A program made the position numbers and the translations under genes. From Bacillus nitratireducens (GTDB lineage: Bacteria; Bacillota; Bacilli; Bacillales; Bacillaceae_G), in NCBI RefSeq assembly GCF_001884135.1, contig NZ_MAOC01000007.1, positions 248,001 to 312,000 on the forward strand: a DNA stretch of 64,000 bases. Reading direction: 5' to 3'. Of the stretch, positions 9,899 through 18,871 are shown piece by piece. Positions within the stretch are counted from its first letter, which is position 1, and every line of letters begins with the position of its first letter. The notes beneath the pieces were generated by a model. That model searched no databases, was not told where the DNA came from, and saw only the letters and a list, made by a program, of their open reading frames with translations.

Positions 9899-9936
9899 AA
9901 AAAGCACACTGAGCTCTTCGTCCCAGTGTGCTTTTT
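9899..9936 (-). terminator. ftsW terminator
   Basis: A 13-bp stem AAAAAGCACACTG / CAGTGTGCTTTTT overlaps the ftsW stop codon and separates ftsW from pycA transcription. Confidence 0.88.
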
Positions 9937-11113
9937 ATTTTACAACAACAAGATGTGGTCCACCTTGCCCTATTTCTGTATTCGTTTCATTCTGTAGTTT
10001 CTCTTGTCGTTTTACATGACTAGCAATATTTAACAGTATACCCATTGCAAGTAAATTAGCCAATAAAGAACTTCCACCATAACTTACAAACGGTAATGGT
10101 ACCCCTGTAAGCGGTATTAACCCAGACATCCCACCGACATTAACAAAAGTTTGAACTCCAAATAAACCTGCAATCCCTATTACTATTAAACTGCCAAACG
10201 GATCTTTACATTTTTGTGCAACCCTGAGCGACCGAATAATAATTAATAATAAACAGATTAAAATGACTGCTACACCTATAAAACCGAGCTCTTCAGATAT
10301 AATTGCCATAATAAAATCTGTTTGCGGCTCTGGTAAGTAGCCATATTTTTGTACACTGTTTCCTAATCCTCGACCATGTAGCCCACCTGAAGCAATTCCA
10401 ATAAAAGAATTTATTAATTGGAATCCATCATTTTGAGGATCGTTAAATGGGTCAAGAAAAACTGAAAAACGCGCTTTTTGGTATGGATTCAACTTATAAT
10501 TCCCAATTAAATACAACGCCGGAATCCATATTATAGACGTTAAAAGAAATCGTTTTATACTTAAATTAACATTAACTCCCGAACAAAAGAACATAATTAG
10601 TACAGTTCCACCTATTAGTATATCGGTCCCTAAGTCATTTTGAAGTAAAATTAATCCCATCGCTCCACCGACAACAGCTAAAGGCGGAATTATCCCTTGT
10701 ACAAAAGCTGTTTGCGTCTCTTGTTTCTTGGCAAAAAAGTTTGCTAGCGTAATAATAACCGTTATTTTCACAAACTCAGCTGGTTGTATACCTAATATCC
10801 ATCCTTTTGCACCATTCACTTCCTTACCGAAAAGGAAGGCTGCAAGTAATAAAACAATACTCCCTGTTCCCATTGCAATCAAAACTATTCGCTTTCTCCA
10901 AATCTTATAGGGAATAGCAACGATAATCGCTAACATTATCGTTCCAATTGCTAGAGCAACTAATTGTTTTTTAAAAAAGTAATTTGCTGGCCAGTTATGC
11001 TTTGAAATCGCAACAATGGAACTAGAACTATATACCATTATTACTCCCAACACACATAAAATAATAAGAGGAAGTAATAATGAATAATCCATCGATTTCC
11101 ATACTTTTTTCAT
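9935..11113 (-). CDS. ftsW: Septal peptidoglycan glycosyltransferase FtsW
   Basis: A SEDS-family protein of 392 residues with about ten membrane helices. It polymerises lipid II into glycan strands at the division septum together with a class B penicillin-binding protein. Typical motifs are visible: MVYSSSSIVA at the first helix, LQNDLGTD in the middle, PEPQTDFIMAIISEELGFIG and the final GVPLPFVSYGGSS. RodA and SpoVE belong to the same family; the position next to pycA and ylaN is that of B. subtilis ftsW, which decides the name. It starts at ATG behind GAGG. Complete. Confidence 0.92.
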   Translation of the reverse strand: MKKVWKSMDYSLLLPLIILCVLGVIMVYSSSSIVAISKHNWPANYFFKKQLVALAIGTIMLAIIVAIPYKIWRKRIVLIAMGTGSIVLLLAAFLFGKEVNGAKGWILGIQPAEFVKITVIITLANFFAKKQETQTAFVQGIIPPLAVVGGAMGLILLQNDLGTDILIGGTVLIMFFCSGVNVNLSIKRFLLTSIIWIPALYLIGNYKLNPYQKARFSVFLDPFNDPQNDGFQLINSFIGIASGGLHGRGLGNSVQKYGYLPEPQTDFIMAIISEELGFIGVAVILICLLLIIIRSLRVAQKCKDPFGSLIVIGIAGLFGVQTFVNVGGMSGLIPLTGVPLPFVSYGGSSLLANLLAMGILLNIASHVKRQEKLQNETNTEIGQGGPHLVVVK

Positions 11114-11190
11114 TTCATTTCCTCTTTCTGTTTCAATTTAATTATTGTTGTATTCCATATGTATACAGATTCTTCCTGCTTTATCATACA

Positions 11191-11223
11191 AATAAAAAGC
11201 CCAAACTATTTCAGTTTGAGCCC
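11191..11223 (-). terminator. ylaN terminator
   Basis: On the minus strand, GGCTCAAACT and AGTTTGGGC pair (one G-T pair) around GAAAT, followed by TTTTTATT, 20-50 bases after the ylaN stop. Confidence 0.8.
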
Positions 11224-11238
11224 TCCTATTTGAACCCG

Positions 11239-11526
11239 TTATTGTTGTTTGTTTGTAAATGCTTCATGAAGTGCAGATAACTCACGTTCGAGCTCTCCTA
11301 GCATCGCTTTCCCTTGTTCTTCTGCAATAAGACCAAGGCGAACTGCAAAATCGACCTCGCGGGATAGTCCAAACATTTGTGTGTCTAACACTTCTTCATA
11401 TAATGGACATTGCGGCATTGTAAGATTGTCCATTTGCACCTTAATGAGTCTTAAGATCTTCTCCGCATCCGCTTGTAGAAGGGCTAGTGCCTTTTCCTGA
11501 TGATTTGATACTGTCTCAGACGCCAA
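11239..11526 (-). CDS. ylaN: YlaN (UPF0358) small protein
   Basis: A 95-residue soluble helical protein of the YlaN/UPF0358 family, conserved in Bacillales. In B. subtilis and Staphylococcus aureus, YlaN is reported to be linked to iron homeostasis through the Fur regulator and is important for growth under low iron. No catalytic motif is visible. The N-terminal half is rich in charged heptad-like residues, and the sequence contains [19 protein letters not shown], a conserved family stretch. Translation starts at TTG (11526) behind GGAGGG. It lies just upstream of ftsW, as in B. subtilis, with its own terminator between. Confidence 0.92.
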   Translation of the reverse strand: MASETVSNHQEKALALLQADAEKILRLIKVQMDNLTMPQCPLYEEVLDTQMFGLSREVDFAVRLGLIAEEQGKAMLGELERELSALHEAFTNKQQ

Positions 11527-11676
11527 ATTGATTCCCTCCGTTTCCGTCCTACTCTCTCCTATCTATTAATATTAGCGATAGTTTTAATAAATTGCAATAG
11601 AAACATTTTTTGTGACAACAGTGTCTAATACTATTATACTGAAAAGTGGGAGTATAACACAAATGGGGGAACAACA

Positions 11677-12174
11677 ATGAGCGAAATTTTATTTATTAAT
11701 GGAAAAGTACGTTTTCCAATCACTATCGATCCAACTGTTTGGATTTTTGATGATCGAAAATTAGATTTGACAACTTACTTTGATGAAACAAGAGAAGAAT
11801 CATCCGAATTAGAAACATACTTAAAACATACTTCAGAGCATTGGGATCGCGAAATCCGTGATGGCGCTGCCTTCCCGCCAATCCAACAAAGCGTAAAGAA
11901 ATATAAAAAAGAACAGCTTATTAACGGAACATTTGGCATACCACTTCAGCCATTTCTTAAAAATGCTGAAATTTTAGAAGGTGCTACTCAAATCGAAATT
12001 GAAACCACAGACAATTCGATTACACTTCCGTTAGAAACAGCTAATCAAGCAATTCTCGGTTTTTCAAAAGAAGGTAAACCATTAAGAGAAGACGGACCTG
12101 TTCATCTATATTTCCACGATGGATCTAATAGACAAAATCCGATTCGTAACATCCGTAAATTCACAATCATTTAA
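11677..12174 (+). CDS. ylaL: YlaL-like protein of unknown function
   Basis: A 165-residue protein, soluble by composition, with no signal peptide or membrane segment. I assign it to YlaL mainly from position (between ylaN and ylaK, opposite strand) and from the N-terminal pattern ILFINGKVRFPITIDPTVWIF. The function of YlaL is not established. The sequence contains a possible beta-sandwich-like C-terminal half (VHLYFHDGSNRQNP). It starts at ATG behind GGGGGAAC and converges on ylaK, sharing a terminator with it. The name is moderately secure; the role is unknown. Confidence 0.7.
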   Translation: MSEILFINGKVRFPITIDPTVWIFDDRKLDLTTYFDETREESSELETYLKHTSEHWDREIRDGAAFPPIQQSVKKYKKEQLINGTFGIPLQPFLKNAEILEGATQIEIETTDNSITLPLETANQAILGFSKEGKPLREDGPVHLYFHDGSNRQNPIRNIRKFTII

Positions 12175-12193
12175 ATTGTATAATTAAAAGACA

Positions 12194-12225
12194 AAAAAGG
12201 AGTGAGCTGAAGCTCACTCCTTTTT
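12194..12225. terminator. Bidirectional ylaL/ylaK terminator
   Basis: A perfect 15-bp stem AAAAAGGAGTGAGCT / AGCTCACTCCTTTTT with a 2-base loop lies between the convergent genes. It has a T-run on each strand and touches the ylaK stop. Confidence 0.9.
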
Positions 12226-13552
12226 ATAATAAATCCGCTGCTAGTTGAGCTAAATTAGACCGCTCCCCTTTAACAAACTTTACATGACCACTAATACGTT
12301 GCTCTTTAAACTTCTCTACAACATATGTTAAACCGTTATTATATTCATCCAAATACGGGTGATCAATTTGCTGAGGATCTCCCATTAATACAATTTTACT
12401 TTTTTCCCCTACCCTTGTTAATATCGTTTTCACTTCATGTTTTGTTAAATTTTGTGCTTCGTCAATTATAATGAACTGATCTGGAATACTTCTCCCACGT
12501 ATATAGGTAAGGGCCTCTACTTCGATCGAACCCATTCCAGCTAAAATAGCATCTAACTCTCCTGGCTTTTTCGTATTAAATAAATACTCTAGATTATCAA
12601 AGATCGGTTGCATCCACGGTCTTAATTTTTCTTCTTTTTCTCCTGGTAAATAACCGATATCTTTTCCGACTGGAACAATTGGCCTTGCAACGAGTAGTTT
12701 TTTATATAACCCTAAATCTTCCGTTTGCATGAGTCCCGAAGCCAACGCTAGTAATGTTTTTCCTGTACCAGCTTTCCCCGTTAACGTTACTAGCGGAATA
12801 TCTTCCCGAAGCAACAATTCTAATCCCATAATTTGCTGCACGTTTCGTGGGCGTATTCCCCATACTTGTTCATTGTGAAAAATAAGTTTCTTTACCTTCT
12901 TACCTAAATGATCCACAATCCCAAGTGCTGAACTAGAGCCCCCTAGTGCATCTTTCATTACAACAAACTGATTTGGATAAAAAGGATGATTTGCTATTTC
13001 AGATAAAGGTAGTTCACCTTTTTCATAAAAATAATCCAATTGTTCTTTTGATATATATCCTTCTAAAAATCCTGAATATATATTGTCTACTTCAATTACG
13101 CGGTCACTTAAATAATCTTCAGCCTTCAAACCAATTGCATCAGCTTTTACCCTTACGAGCACGTCTTTACTTACTAAAATAACAGACTTCCCGTCCTCTT
13201 TTTCTTGTTCTTCTAAAGATAGGTTTTTCGCTACCGCTAAAATTCGATTATCATTTGTTTTTTCTACAAAAATATCTTGCAGTTGAACAAATGAGCGATG
13301 ATTTAATTCAATACGAAATGTACCGCCGTTTTCTAGCGGAATACTTTCATGCAGCTTTCCTATTTCGCGAAATTTATCTATTAACTTAGACACATAACGA
13401 GCATTTCGTCCTACTTCATCCATATAACGTTTTTTCGAATCAACCTCTTCTAATACAACTGCTGGAATCACTACTTCATTTGTTGCAAATGAAAAAATAG
13501 ATAAAGGATCCTGCAAAAGTACATTCGTATCTAACACATAAATTTTATCCAA
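12224..13552 (-). CDS. ylaK: PhoH-family ATPase with N-terminal PIN domain
   Basis: A 442-residue PIN-PhoH (PhoH2-type) protein. The N-terminal PIN domain begins IYVLDTNVLL and carries the acidic residues of the nuclease fold (VLEEVD; TNDNRILAVA). The PhoH P-loop ATPase follows from about residue 245 with Walker A GKAGTGKTLLA and Walker B FIIIDEAQN, then MGDPQQID. PhoH2 proteins in mycobacteria unwind and cut RNA using ATP, so an RNA-processing role is plausible but not shown here. I choose the TTG at 13552, well placed behind AGGGGGT, over the GTG 21 bases earlier. Corresponds to B. subtilis YlaK. Confidence 0.9.
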   Translation of the reverse strand: MDKIYVLDTNVLLQDPLSIFSFATNEVVIPAVVLEEVDSKKRYMDEVGRNARYVSKLIDKFREIGKLHESIPLENGGTFRIELNHRSFVQLQDIFVEKTNDNRILAVAKNLSLEEQEKEDGKSVILVSKDVLVRVKADAIGLKAEDYLSDRVIEVDNIYSGFLEGYISKEQLDYFYEKGELPLSEIANHPFYPNQFVVMKDALGGSSSALGIVDHLGKKVKKLIFHNEQVWGIRPRNVQQIMGLELLLREDIPLVTLTGKAGTGKTLLALASGLMQTEDLGLYKKLLVARPIVPVGKDIGYLPGEKEEKLRPWMQPIFDNLEYLFNTKKPGELDAILAGMGSIEVEALTYIRGRSIPDQFIIIDEAQNLTKHEVKTILTRVGEKSKIVLMGDPQQIDHPYLDEYNNGLTYVVEKFKEQRISGHVKFVKGERSNLAQLAADLL

Positions 13553-13798
13553 CCTGTTACCCCCTGACTCCACTTTTAAATTTGTAGAACAAGGGTTTCA
13601 TCCATAAAATATGGACGAACCATTGTTATAATTATATGTAACGTATAAACGAGGTAGAATCGAAATTCATAGAAATTAAACCTTTTCTTTATTTTTTATT
13701 CATTTCTATTCAATATATTACTTTTAATTATTATTTTTCACATTAAATCACAATACTCAATTACAAAATTTAATGAACGACTTTCCTATTCATCCCAT

Positions 13799-14254
13799 TT
13801 ATAATTCTTTCATTCCTACCAACACTTGATTATCCAGCTTTTTCGCAGCTCGAAGATCATATGTTTTTTCATATACTGGTTCTGTAGCAAGTTTAGCTCC
13901 ATAAAACATAACATCACGAACTTCTTGCACATTCACTTCTATTACAGCTAATTTTAGTGGAATCCCTTCCATTCTATCTGTTAAAATTTGACCTTCACCA
14001 CATATGGAAAATACGGATTCATTCGCCATTATAGTCAATACTACCCCTGCACTATGCCGTATATTTTCCACAATACGTGAGCGTTGATCTACCGCAAATC
14101 GAATACTAGTTTCACTCACTGCATATACCCAAGAAATAGCACTTACGTTAGGAATTTGTTTTTCGAAATCTGTCGTTGCTACCAGAACGATACTCTCTTT
14201 ACGTAACGATTGTACTAAATCATCTGTCAATGTAGGCTCTACTACATTCGCCAT
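13799..14254 (-). CDS. Pyridoxamine 5'-phosphate oxidase-like (split-barrel) protein
   Basis: A 151-residue protein resembling the FMN-binding split-barrel family (PNPOx-like). The pattern is an N-terminal helix, then SIVLVATTDFEKQIPNVSAISWVYAV and a strand with IRFAVDQRSRIVENIR, typical of these small beta barrels. The specific substrate cannot be told; many members are not true PNP oxidases. It has a good ribosome-binding site (GGAGGTGG) before ATG. It stands alone between ylaK and ylaI, where B. subtilis does not obviously have an equivalent, so it may be a B. cereus group addition. Confidence 0.7.
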   Translation of the reverse strand: MANVVEPTLTDDLVQSLRKESIVLVATTDFEKQIPNVSAISWVYAVSETSIRFAVDQRSRIVENIRHSAGVVLTIMANESVFSICGEGQILTDRMEGIPLKLAVIEVNVQEVRDVMFYGAKLATEPVYEKTYDLRAAKKLDNQVLVGMKEL

Positions 14255-14399
14255 ATCTCCACCTCCAAATAATCTTTCTATACCCCTATCATAACTTATT
14301 TTTCGAATTGCGAAAATATTATTTTTTCCCGCTATTATTCAAAAACATTATGCTTCCATGATATACTTATACTGATAGAATTCGTATTGAGGTGACGAA

Positions 14400-14600
14400 A
14401 TGAGAGTCAGATGTATGATTTGTGATAAAAAAGATATGTTAGATGACGAAAATCCTATGGCAAAAAAATTGCGTAATCGCCCTATTCATACATATATGTG
14501 CATGGAATGTACGGAACGCATTGCAGAGCGTACTATGGAACGCCATGCAAGTGGTAATTTCCGATTATATCGTGATAAAAAAGTAGAAGACGATTGGTAA
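14400..14600 (+). CDS. ylaI: YlaI small zinc-finger-like protein
   Basis: A 66-residue protein with two CxxC pairs, CMICDKK (from residue 5) and CMEC (from residue 34), which should bind one zinc ion. The remainder is rich in Arg and Lys (ERHASGNFRLYRDKK). This matches the YlaI family of Bacillus (DUF2197), of unknown function. It is transcribed alone, opposite to its neighbours, and shares a strong terminator with the convergent gene at 14636. Start at ATG behind GAGGTGACG. Confidence 0.88.
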   Translation: MRVRCMICDKKDMLDDENPMAKKLRNRPIHTYMCMECTERIAERTMERHASGNFRLYRDKKVEDDW

Positions 14601-14605
14601 ACCGT

Positions 14606-14641
14606 AAATAAGTCCTTAATCATATAGATAAGGACTTATTT
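14606..14641. terminator. Bidirectional terminator after ylaI
   Basis: A 13-bp stem AAATAAGTCCTTA / TAAGGACTTATTT with a 10-base loop lies between convergent genes; its right end overlaps the stop of the minus-strand gene. Confidence 0.8.
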
Positions 14642-14911
14642 GTATTTTTCTGGTTCACGATTCATCTGATCCAAAAAACAATCAATTGCTTCTACTGGAA
14701 ATCTTGCACTCCTTATTTCTCCATCAATTTCATATGTAATTAAATACATTTCCTCGTTCTTTTCCACTTCTACATTTCGTAATTTATGCTCTTCATATAT
14801 CATATTTCGAAATAATACATACGTTTCTTGTGCAGCGCTATCATCTGGACGCGCTTCCGCAACAGTTTTAATTGTTAACCAATTATATAGTGCATCTTGT
14901 ACCGAGCGCAT
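14636..14911 (-). CDS. Hypothetical small protein downstream of ylaH
   Basis: A 91-residue soluble, acidic protein that I do not recognise. It starts RSVQDALYNWLTIKTVAEAR and has a helical front half, then a strand-rich segment (EEMYLITYEIDGEIRSARFP). The ATG at 14911 follows AAAGGGGGAG at good spacing; an in-frame GTG 18 bases earlier overlaps the ylaH stop and is less likely. Its close spacing after ylaH suggests co-transcription and translational coupling. No motif allows a functional guess. Confidence 0.7.
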   Translation of the reverse strand: MRSVQDALYNWLTIKTVAEARPDDSAAQETYVLFRNMIYEEHKLRNVEVEKNEEMYLITYEIDGEIRSARFPVEAIDCFLDQMNREPEKYK

Positions 14912-14925
14912 GAAACTCCCCCTTT

Positions 14926-15228
14926 TCACCCTACTTTTTGTTGTTTCGCTTGACGTAAACGTAATCTATAAATTCCAAGTACAATCGCCGCTACAACGAG
15001 CCCCTCTCCAACTGGTAAAAAAACTGCAAAGAAAGTTAATACCGTGCATCCGATTGCTAAAGATATGTATATTACTATATTTTTTAGCACTGATAGCTTC
15101 CTTGCAAATCCTAAATTATATACAAGTGCACTCAGTATAATAATTGTCCCATAAAGTAACCACATCCCTAGTTCTGGATTTTCATCAACTTTGCACAATT
15201 TCGCGAAAAATGACATTCTTTCTAACAC
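14926..15228 (-). CDS. ylaH: YlaH small membrane protein
   Basis: A 100-residue membrane protein with three hydrophobic segments: [40 protein letters not shown] and [14 protein letters not shown]. The start [21 protein letters not shown] matches the YlaH family in Bacillus. I choose the GTG at 15228, preceded by GGGAGG, since it gives the same N-terminal length as the B. subtilis protein. The function is unknown. It lies between typA and a small cytoplasmic protein in the same direction. Confidence 0.85.
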   Translation of the reverse strand: MLERMSFFAKLCKVDENPELGMWLLYGTIIILSALVYNLGFARKLSVLKNIVIYISLAIGCTVLTFFAVFLPVGEGLVVAAIVLGIYRLRLRQAKQQKVG

Positions 15229-15345
15229 TATCTTTCCTCCCTTCTCATAAAAACAAATTTTCTTTATGTACTTAATACAAGAGTAACTCGCAAAAAAAAT
15301 ACTGTCCACAAAAAAGAGTAAATATTCTAAAAAATAAACAAAATA

Positions 15346-15380
15346 AAAAAACAGCTACCTTTATAAAAGGTAGCTGTTTT
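15346..15380 (-). terminator. typA terminator
   Basis: AAAACAGCTACCTTT pairs with AAAGGTAGCTGTTTT around a short loop, immediately after the typA stop. Confidence 0.88.
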
Positions 15381-15387
15381 TACTGTT

Positions 15388-17232
15388 TTACGCTTCAACA
15401 GATTTCTTTTTCTTAGCAGCTCTTTCGCGCTCGCTCTTATCAAGAATCTTTTTACGTAGACGAATTGATTCTGGAGTTACTTCACAGAACTCATCATCAT
15501 TTAAGTACTCTAATGACTCTTCTAAAGTCATTAAGCGTGGTTTTTTCATTGTTGAAGTTTGATCTTTCGTCGCAGAACGAATGTTAGTTTGTTGTTTCAT
15601 TTTCACAACGTTAACTGTTAAATCATTCTCACGAGTGTGTTCTCCGACAATCATACCAGCATATACTTCTGTACCTGGTTCAACGAAGATTACACCACGG
15701 TCTTCAACTTGCATAATACCGTATTGTGATGCTTTTCCTGCTTCAAGTGAAACTAGAACACCTTGACGACGTCCACCCACTTGTCCAGCATGTACTGGTT
15801 GGTAGCAATCGAATGTGTGGTTTAAAATACCGTAACCACGAGTTAATGTTAAGAATTCTGTTGTGTAACCAATTAAACCACGTGCTGGAACCATGAAAGT
15901 AAGGCGAACTTGACCGTTTCCGTTATTCACCATATCTAACATTTCACCTTTACGTGCACCCATAGATTCCATAATAGAACCTGTGTATTCTTCAGGTACA
16001 TCGATTTGCACGCGCTCTACAGGCTCACATCTTACGCCATCAACTTCTTTAATAATTACTTCAGGCTTAGATACTTGTAGTTCATAACCTTCACGACGCA
16101 TGTTTTCAATTAAGATAGATAAATGTAATTCTCCGCGTCCAGATACGATCCATGCATCAGGAGAATCTGTATTATCTACACGTAAACTTACATCTGTTTC
16201 TAATTGTGAACGAAGACGCTCTTCAATTTTACGAGATGTAATGAATTTACCTTCACGACCTGCAAATGGGCTGTTATTTACAAGGAATGTCATTTGTAAT
16301 GTTGGCTCATCGATACGTAATAATGGTAAAGCCTCTTCATGCTCAACCGGACATACCGTTTCACCTACGTTAATGTCTTCCATACCTGAAACAGCTACTA
16401 AATCTCCAGCTTTTGCTTCTTCAATTTCTTGACGTTTTAATCCAATATAACCAAATAATTTAGTTACACGGAATTGTTTTACACTTCCATCAACCTTCAT
16501 TAATGCAACTTGTTGTCCTACTTTCATTGTACCACGGAATATACGTCCAACCCCGATACGACCAACATAGTCATTGTAATCAAGAAGTGCTACTTGGAAT
16601 TGAAGTGGCTCTTCGCTGTTATCAACTGGTGCTGGAATATGTTCAATGATTGTGTCAAACAATGATTTCATATTCTCTTCTTGGTTTGCTGGATTTGAAT
16701 CTAAGCTTGCTGTTCCGTTCATTGCTGATGCAAATACAACCGGGAACTCTAATTGATCTTCGTTTGCACCAAGTTCGATGAATAAGTCAACTACTTCATC
16801 AACTACTTCATCAGGGCGAGCGAAGTCACGGTCAATTTTGTTTACAACAACGATTGGCGTTAAGTTTTGCTCAAGAGCTTTCTTTAAAACAAATCGTGTT
16901 TGTGGCATACAACCTTCATATGCATCAACAACAAGTAGAACACCATCAACCATTTTCATGATACGTTCTACTTCTCCACCGAAGTCAGCGTGACCAGGTG
17001 TATCTAAAATGTTAATTCGTTTATCTTCATAGTGAATCGCAGTATTTTTTGCTAAAATTGTAATACCGCGTTCTCTTTCTAGATCATTCGAATCCATTGC
17101 ACGTTCTTCAACGTGTTCGTTTGCACGGAAAGTCCCCGCTTGACGTAATAACTGGTCAACAAGTGTTGTTTTACCATGGTCAACGTGGGCAATAATTGCT
17201 ATATTTCGTAAATCTTGTCGTTTTTTCAACAT
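15388..17232 (-). CDS. typA: Ribosome-associated GTPase TypA/BipA
   Basis: A 614-residue translational GTPase of the EF-G/LepA superfamily, needed for ribosome assembly or stress growth in several bacteria. The G motifs are clear: AHVDHGKTTLVDQLL near 16 (P-loop), RGITILAK (switch I), DTPGHADFGGEVER and NKIDRD. Elongation-factor-like domains II, III and V and the TypA-specific C-terminal domain follow; the tail is lysine-rich (AAKKKKS). I take the ATG at 17232, correctly spaced from TAGGAG, rather than the TTG two codons upstream. Corresponds to B. subtilis YlaG. Confidence 0.95.
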   Translation of the reverse strand: MLKKRQDLRNIAIIAHVDHGKTTLVDQLLRQAGTFRANEHVEERAMDSNDLERERGITILAKNTAIHYEDKRINILDTPGHADFGGEVERIMKMVDGVLLVVDAYEGCMPQTRFVLKKALEQNLTPIVVVNKIDRDFARPDEVVDEVVDLFIELGANEDQLEFPVVFASAMNGTASLDSNPANQEENMKSLFDTIIEHIPAPVDNSEEPLQFQVALLDYNDYVGRIGVGRIFRGTMKVGQQVALMKVDGSVKQFRVTKLFGYIGLKRQEIEEAKAGDLVAVSGMEDINVGETVCPVEHEEALPLLRIDEPTLQMTFLVNNSPFAGREGKFITSRKIEERLRSQLETDVSLRVDNTDSPDAWIVSGRGELHLSILIENMRREGYELQVSKPEVIIKEVDGVRCEPVERVQIDVPEEYTGSIMESMGARKGEMLDMVNNGNGQVRLTFMVPARGLIGYTTEFLTLTRGYGILNHTFDCYQPVHAGQVGGRRQGVLVSLEAGKASQYGIMQVEDRGVIFVEPGTEVYAGMIVGEHTRENDLTVNVVKMKQQTNIRSATKDQTSTMKKPRLMTLEESLEYLNDDEFCEVTPESIRLRKKILDKSERERAAKKKKSVEA

Positions 17233-17372
17233 GTCCAACTCCTAATGTCTTTTTAATCCTTCTCTATTATAAGAGCGAAGGGGATACTATGGCAATCAAA
17301 ATAAAATCAAGAATGAAAATATAGTTGTATTCTTACTTTTGTGAAAGTAAAATGAGATTGGAGGGTGAAGAA

Positions 17373-17552
17373 ATGGAACACATTCAATATCGCTTTTTAT
17401 TAACTGCAATTATCGGTGTTATTTTCTTAATCGGTATCGGCATTATGGTTGCTGAAAATAGTCCCATTGGTATTATTATTTGCATTATCGGCACATTTGT
17501 TACAGTTGGATACGGTTTTGTAACAAAAAGAAAAATGCGTAAATCGCAATAA
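17373..17552 (+). CDS. ylaF: YlaF small membrane protein
   Basis: A 59-residue protein with two membrane segments (FLLTAIIGVIFLIGIGIMVA and IGIIICIIGTFVTVGYGFV) and a basic C-terminus (TKRKMRKSQ). It corresponds to YlaF of B. subtilis (DUF5325-type), which lies beside typA in the same divergent layout. The ATG at 17373 follows GGAGG at 8 bases; upstream in-frame codons lack a ribosome-binding site. Function unknown. Confidence 0.85.
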   Translation: MEHIQYRFLLTAIIGVIFLIGIGIMVAENSPIGIIICIIGTFVTVGYGFVTKRKMRKSQ

Positions 17553-17556
17553 CGTT

Positions 17557-17596
17557 AAAAAGTAAGAAGCTTCTTTTATAGCCTCTTACTTTTTTT
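17557..17596. terminator. Bidirectional terminator after ylaF and yktC
   Basis: AAAAAGTAAGA pairs with TCTTACTTTTT, with a loop partly closed by GC pairs; T-runs on both strands serve the convergent ylaF and the phosphatase gene. Confidence 0.75.
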
Positions 17597-17597
17597 G

Positions 17598-18389
17598 TTA
17601 CTGCGATACAAATAATAATACCTCTTCGTATACTCCTGGTTTTGCAACTAACACACTGCTCTTCTCTATGATAGAAAGAGGAGTTCCAGAGAAGGTTGTC
17701 ACTCTCCCGCCAACTTCTTCTACAATAATCTGTCCCCCGCCAAAGTCCCATGGCGATAAACGCGGTGTTACATACGCATCTAATCTTCCCGTTGCAACAT
17801 ATACCATTTCTAGCGCAGCACAACCATAAGACCTTGTTCCTCTCGCTTTCTTAACAAGCCTCATCATTTTTTTCGTATTCAGCAATGGATTATCAGTAAG
17901 CCATATCGCATTTAAAGCTATAATTCCCTGTTCTATTGTTCCTTCTTCTAGCATGGGAATAGGTAAATCATTACAAAAGGCCCCTTCTCCCTTTATCGCA
18001 TGATATAATTCATCATGAACTGGATCATAAATAAGGCCAATTTTTCCGATACCGTTCTCATAAATTCCAATTGAGATTGCGAAATTTCTTTTTTGGTGAA
18101 CAAAGTTCATCGTGCCGTCAATTGGATCAATTAACCAAACAACCCCATTAGAAGAAGTGATTTCATCTCCATATCCTTCTTCTCCTAAAATATTATGGGC
18201 TGGGAATGTTTCTTTAATTCTCCCAATTAAAAACCGCTCCGTCTCTCGATCCATGTTTGTTACTAAATCCGCTGCATTAGATTTTGTTTCTATAATAAGT
18301 GCTTTTTTCAGCGATCCCATTAAACGTTCTCCCGCTTCTCGAATCCACTGTTTTGCGTGTGTATCAATATCTTTCCATATCTCGTGCAT
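17598..18389 (-). CDS. yktC: Inositol monophosphatase family protein
   Basis: A 263-residue metal-dependent phosphatase of the IMPase/SuhB family. The metal-binding motifs are present: GEEGYGD near 69, WLIDPIDGTMNFVH near 86, and the C-terminal signature SPWDFGGGQIIVEEVGG. The last motif has GGG where many family members have AAG. The physiological substrate in Bacillus is unsettled: inositol phosphates, NADP or related compounds. It matches B. subtilis YktC by position beside yktB and ylaF. It starts at ATG behind GGAGTG. Confidence 0.92.
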   Translation of the reverse strand: MHEIWKDIDTHAKQWIREAGERLMGSLKKALIIETKSNAADLVTNMDRETERFLIGRIKETFPAHNILGEEGYGDEITSSNGVVWLIDPIDGTMNFVHQKRNFAISIGIYENGIGKIGLIYDPVHDELYHAIKGEGAFCNDLPIPMLEEGTIEQGIIALNAIWLTDNPLLNTKKMMRLVKKARGTRSYGCAALEMVYVATGRLDAYVTPRLSPWDFGGGQIIVEEVGGRVTTFSGTPLSIIEKSSVLVAKPGVYEEVLLFVSQ

Positions 18390-18420
18390 GTTTAAACACT
18401 CCGATCTATACTGTTCACAG

Positions 18421-18446
18421 AAAAAACGAACCCTTTATAAGGTTCG
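18421..18446 (-). terminator. Terminator for the 62-residue gene at 18478
   Basis: On the minus strand CGAACC and GGTTCG pair around TTATAAAG and are followed by TTTTTT. Confidence 0.8.
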
Positions 18447-18477
18447 CACCAACTAATTTTTTATTCATATACTATTA

Positions 18478-18666
18478 TTACGCTTCTAAACGAATCATTT
18501 CAAGTCTTAACACTTCTAATTTTTCTACGCACTCTTCTTTTTTCTGTTTGTCATTCTCCATCATTGCATCATATAAAGTTGCTAATTCATAATCTAGCTC
18601 CAAACGTAGCACCGGAATTCTTTTTTCAGCATCTGTTCTCTTTAACGCATTAATCACCTGTCTCAT
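18478..18666 (-). CDS. Small helical protein (YkzI-like)
   Basis: A 62-residue, strongly charged, helical protein with a heptad-like pattern (RIPVLRLELDYELATLYDAMM and EECVEKLEVLRLEMIRLEA), so it may form a coiled coil. It is preceded by a very good ribosome-binding site (GGAGGAGG) and followed by its own terminator. Its place between yktB and yktC is where B. subtilis carries the small gene ykzI; I cannot confirm the relation by sequence alone. Function unknown. Confidence 0.7.
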   Translation of the reverse strand: MRQVINALKRTDAEKRIPVLRLELDYELATLYDAMMENDKQKKEECVEKLEVLRLEMIRLEA

Positions 18667-18871
18667 ATTATTTGCCTCCTCCCAATATTCGTTTGCCCTC
18701 GGACTAGAATTGATTCAATTTTCTGATTTTTTGTTTTATACTATACTATGTTGGATAAATCATCTATGCAACAAAATTATATTTTTTTATTAAAATTTTT
18801 TTGTGCTGTTTTTTTTATGAATAGTACAAGCTATGCTAAAATAAAACAAAATAGGAGTTGGAGGAACAATC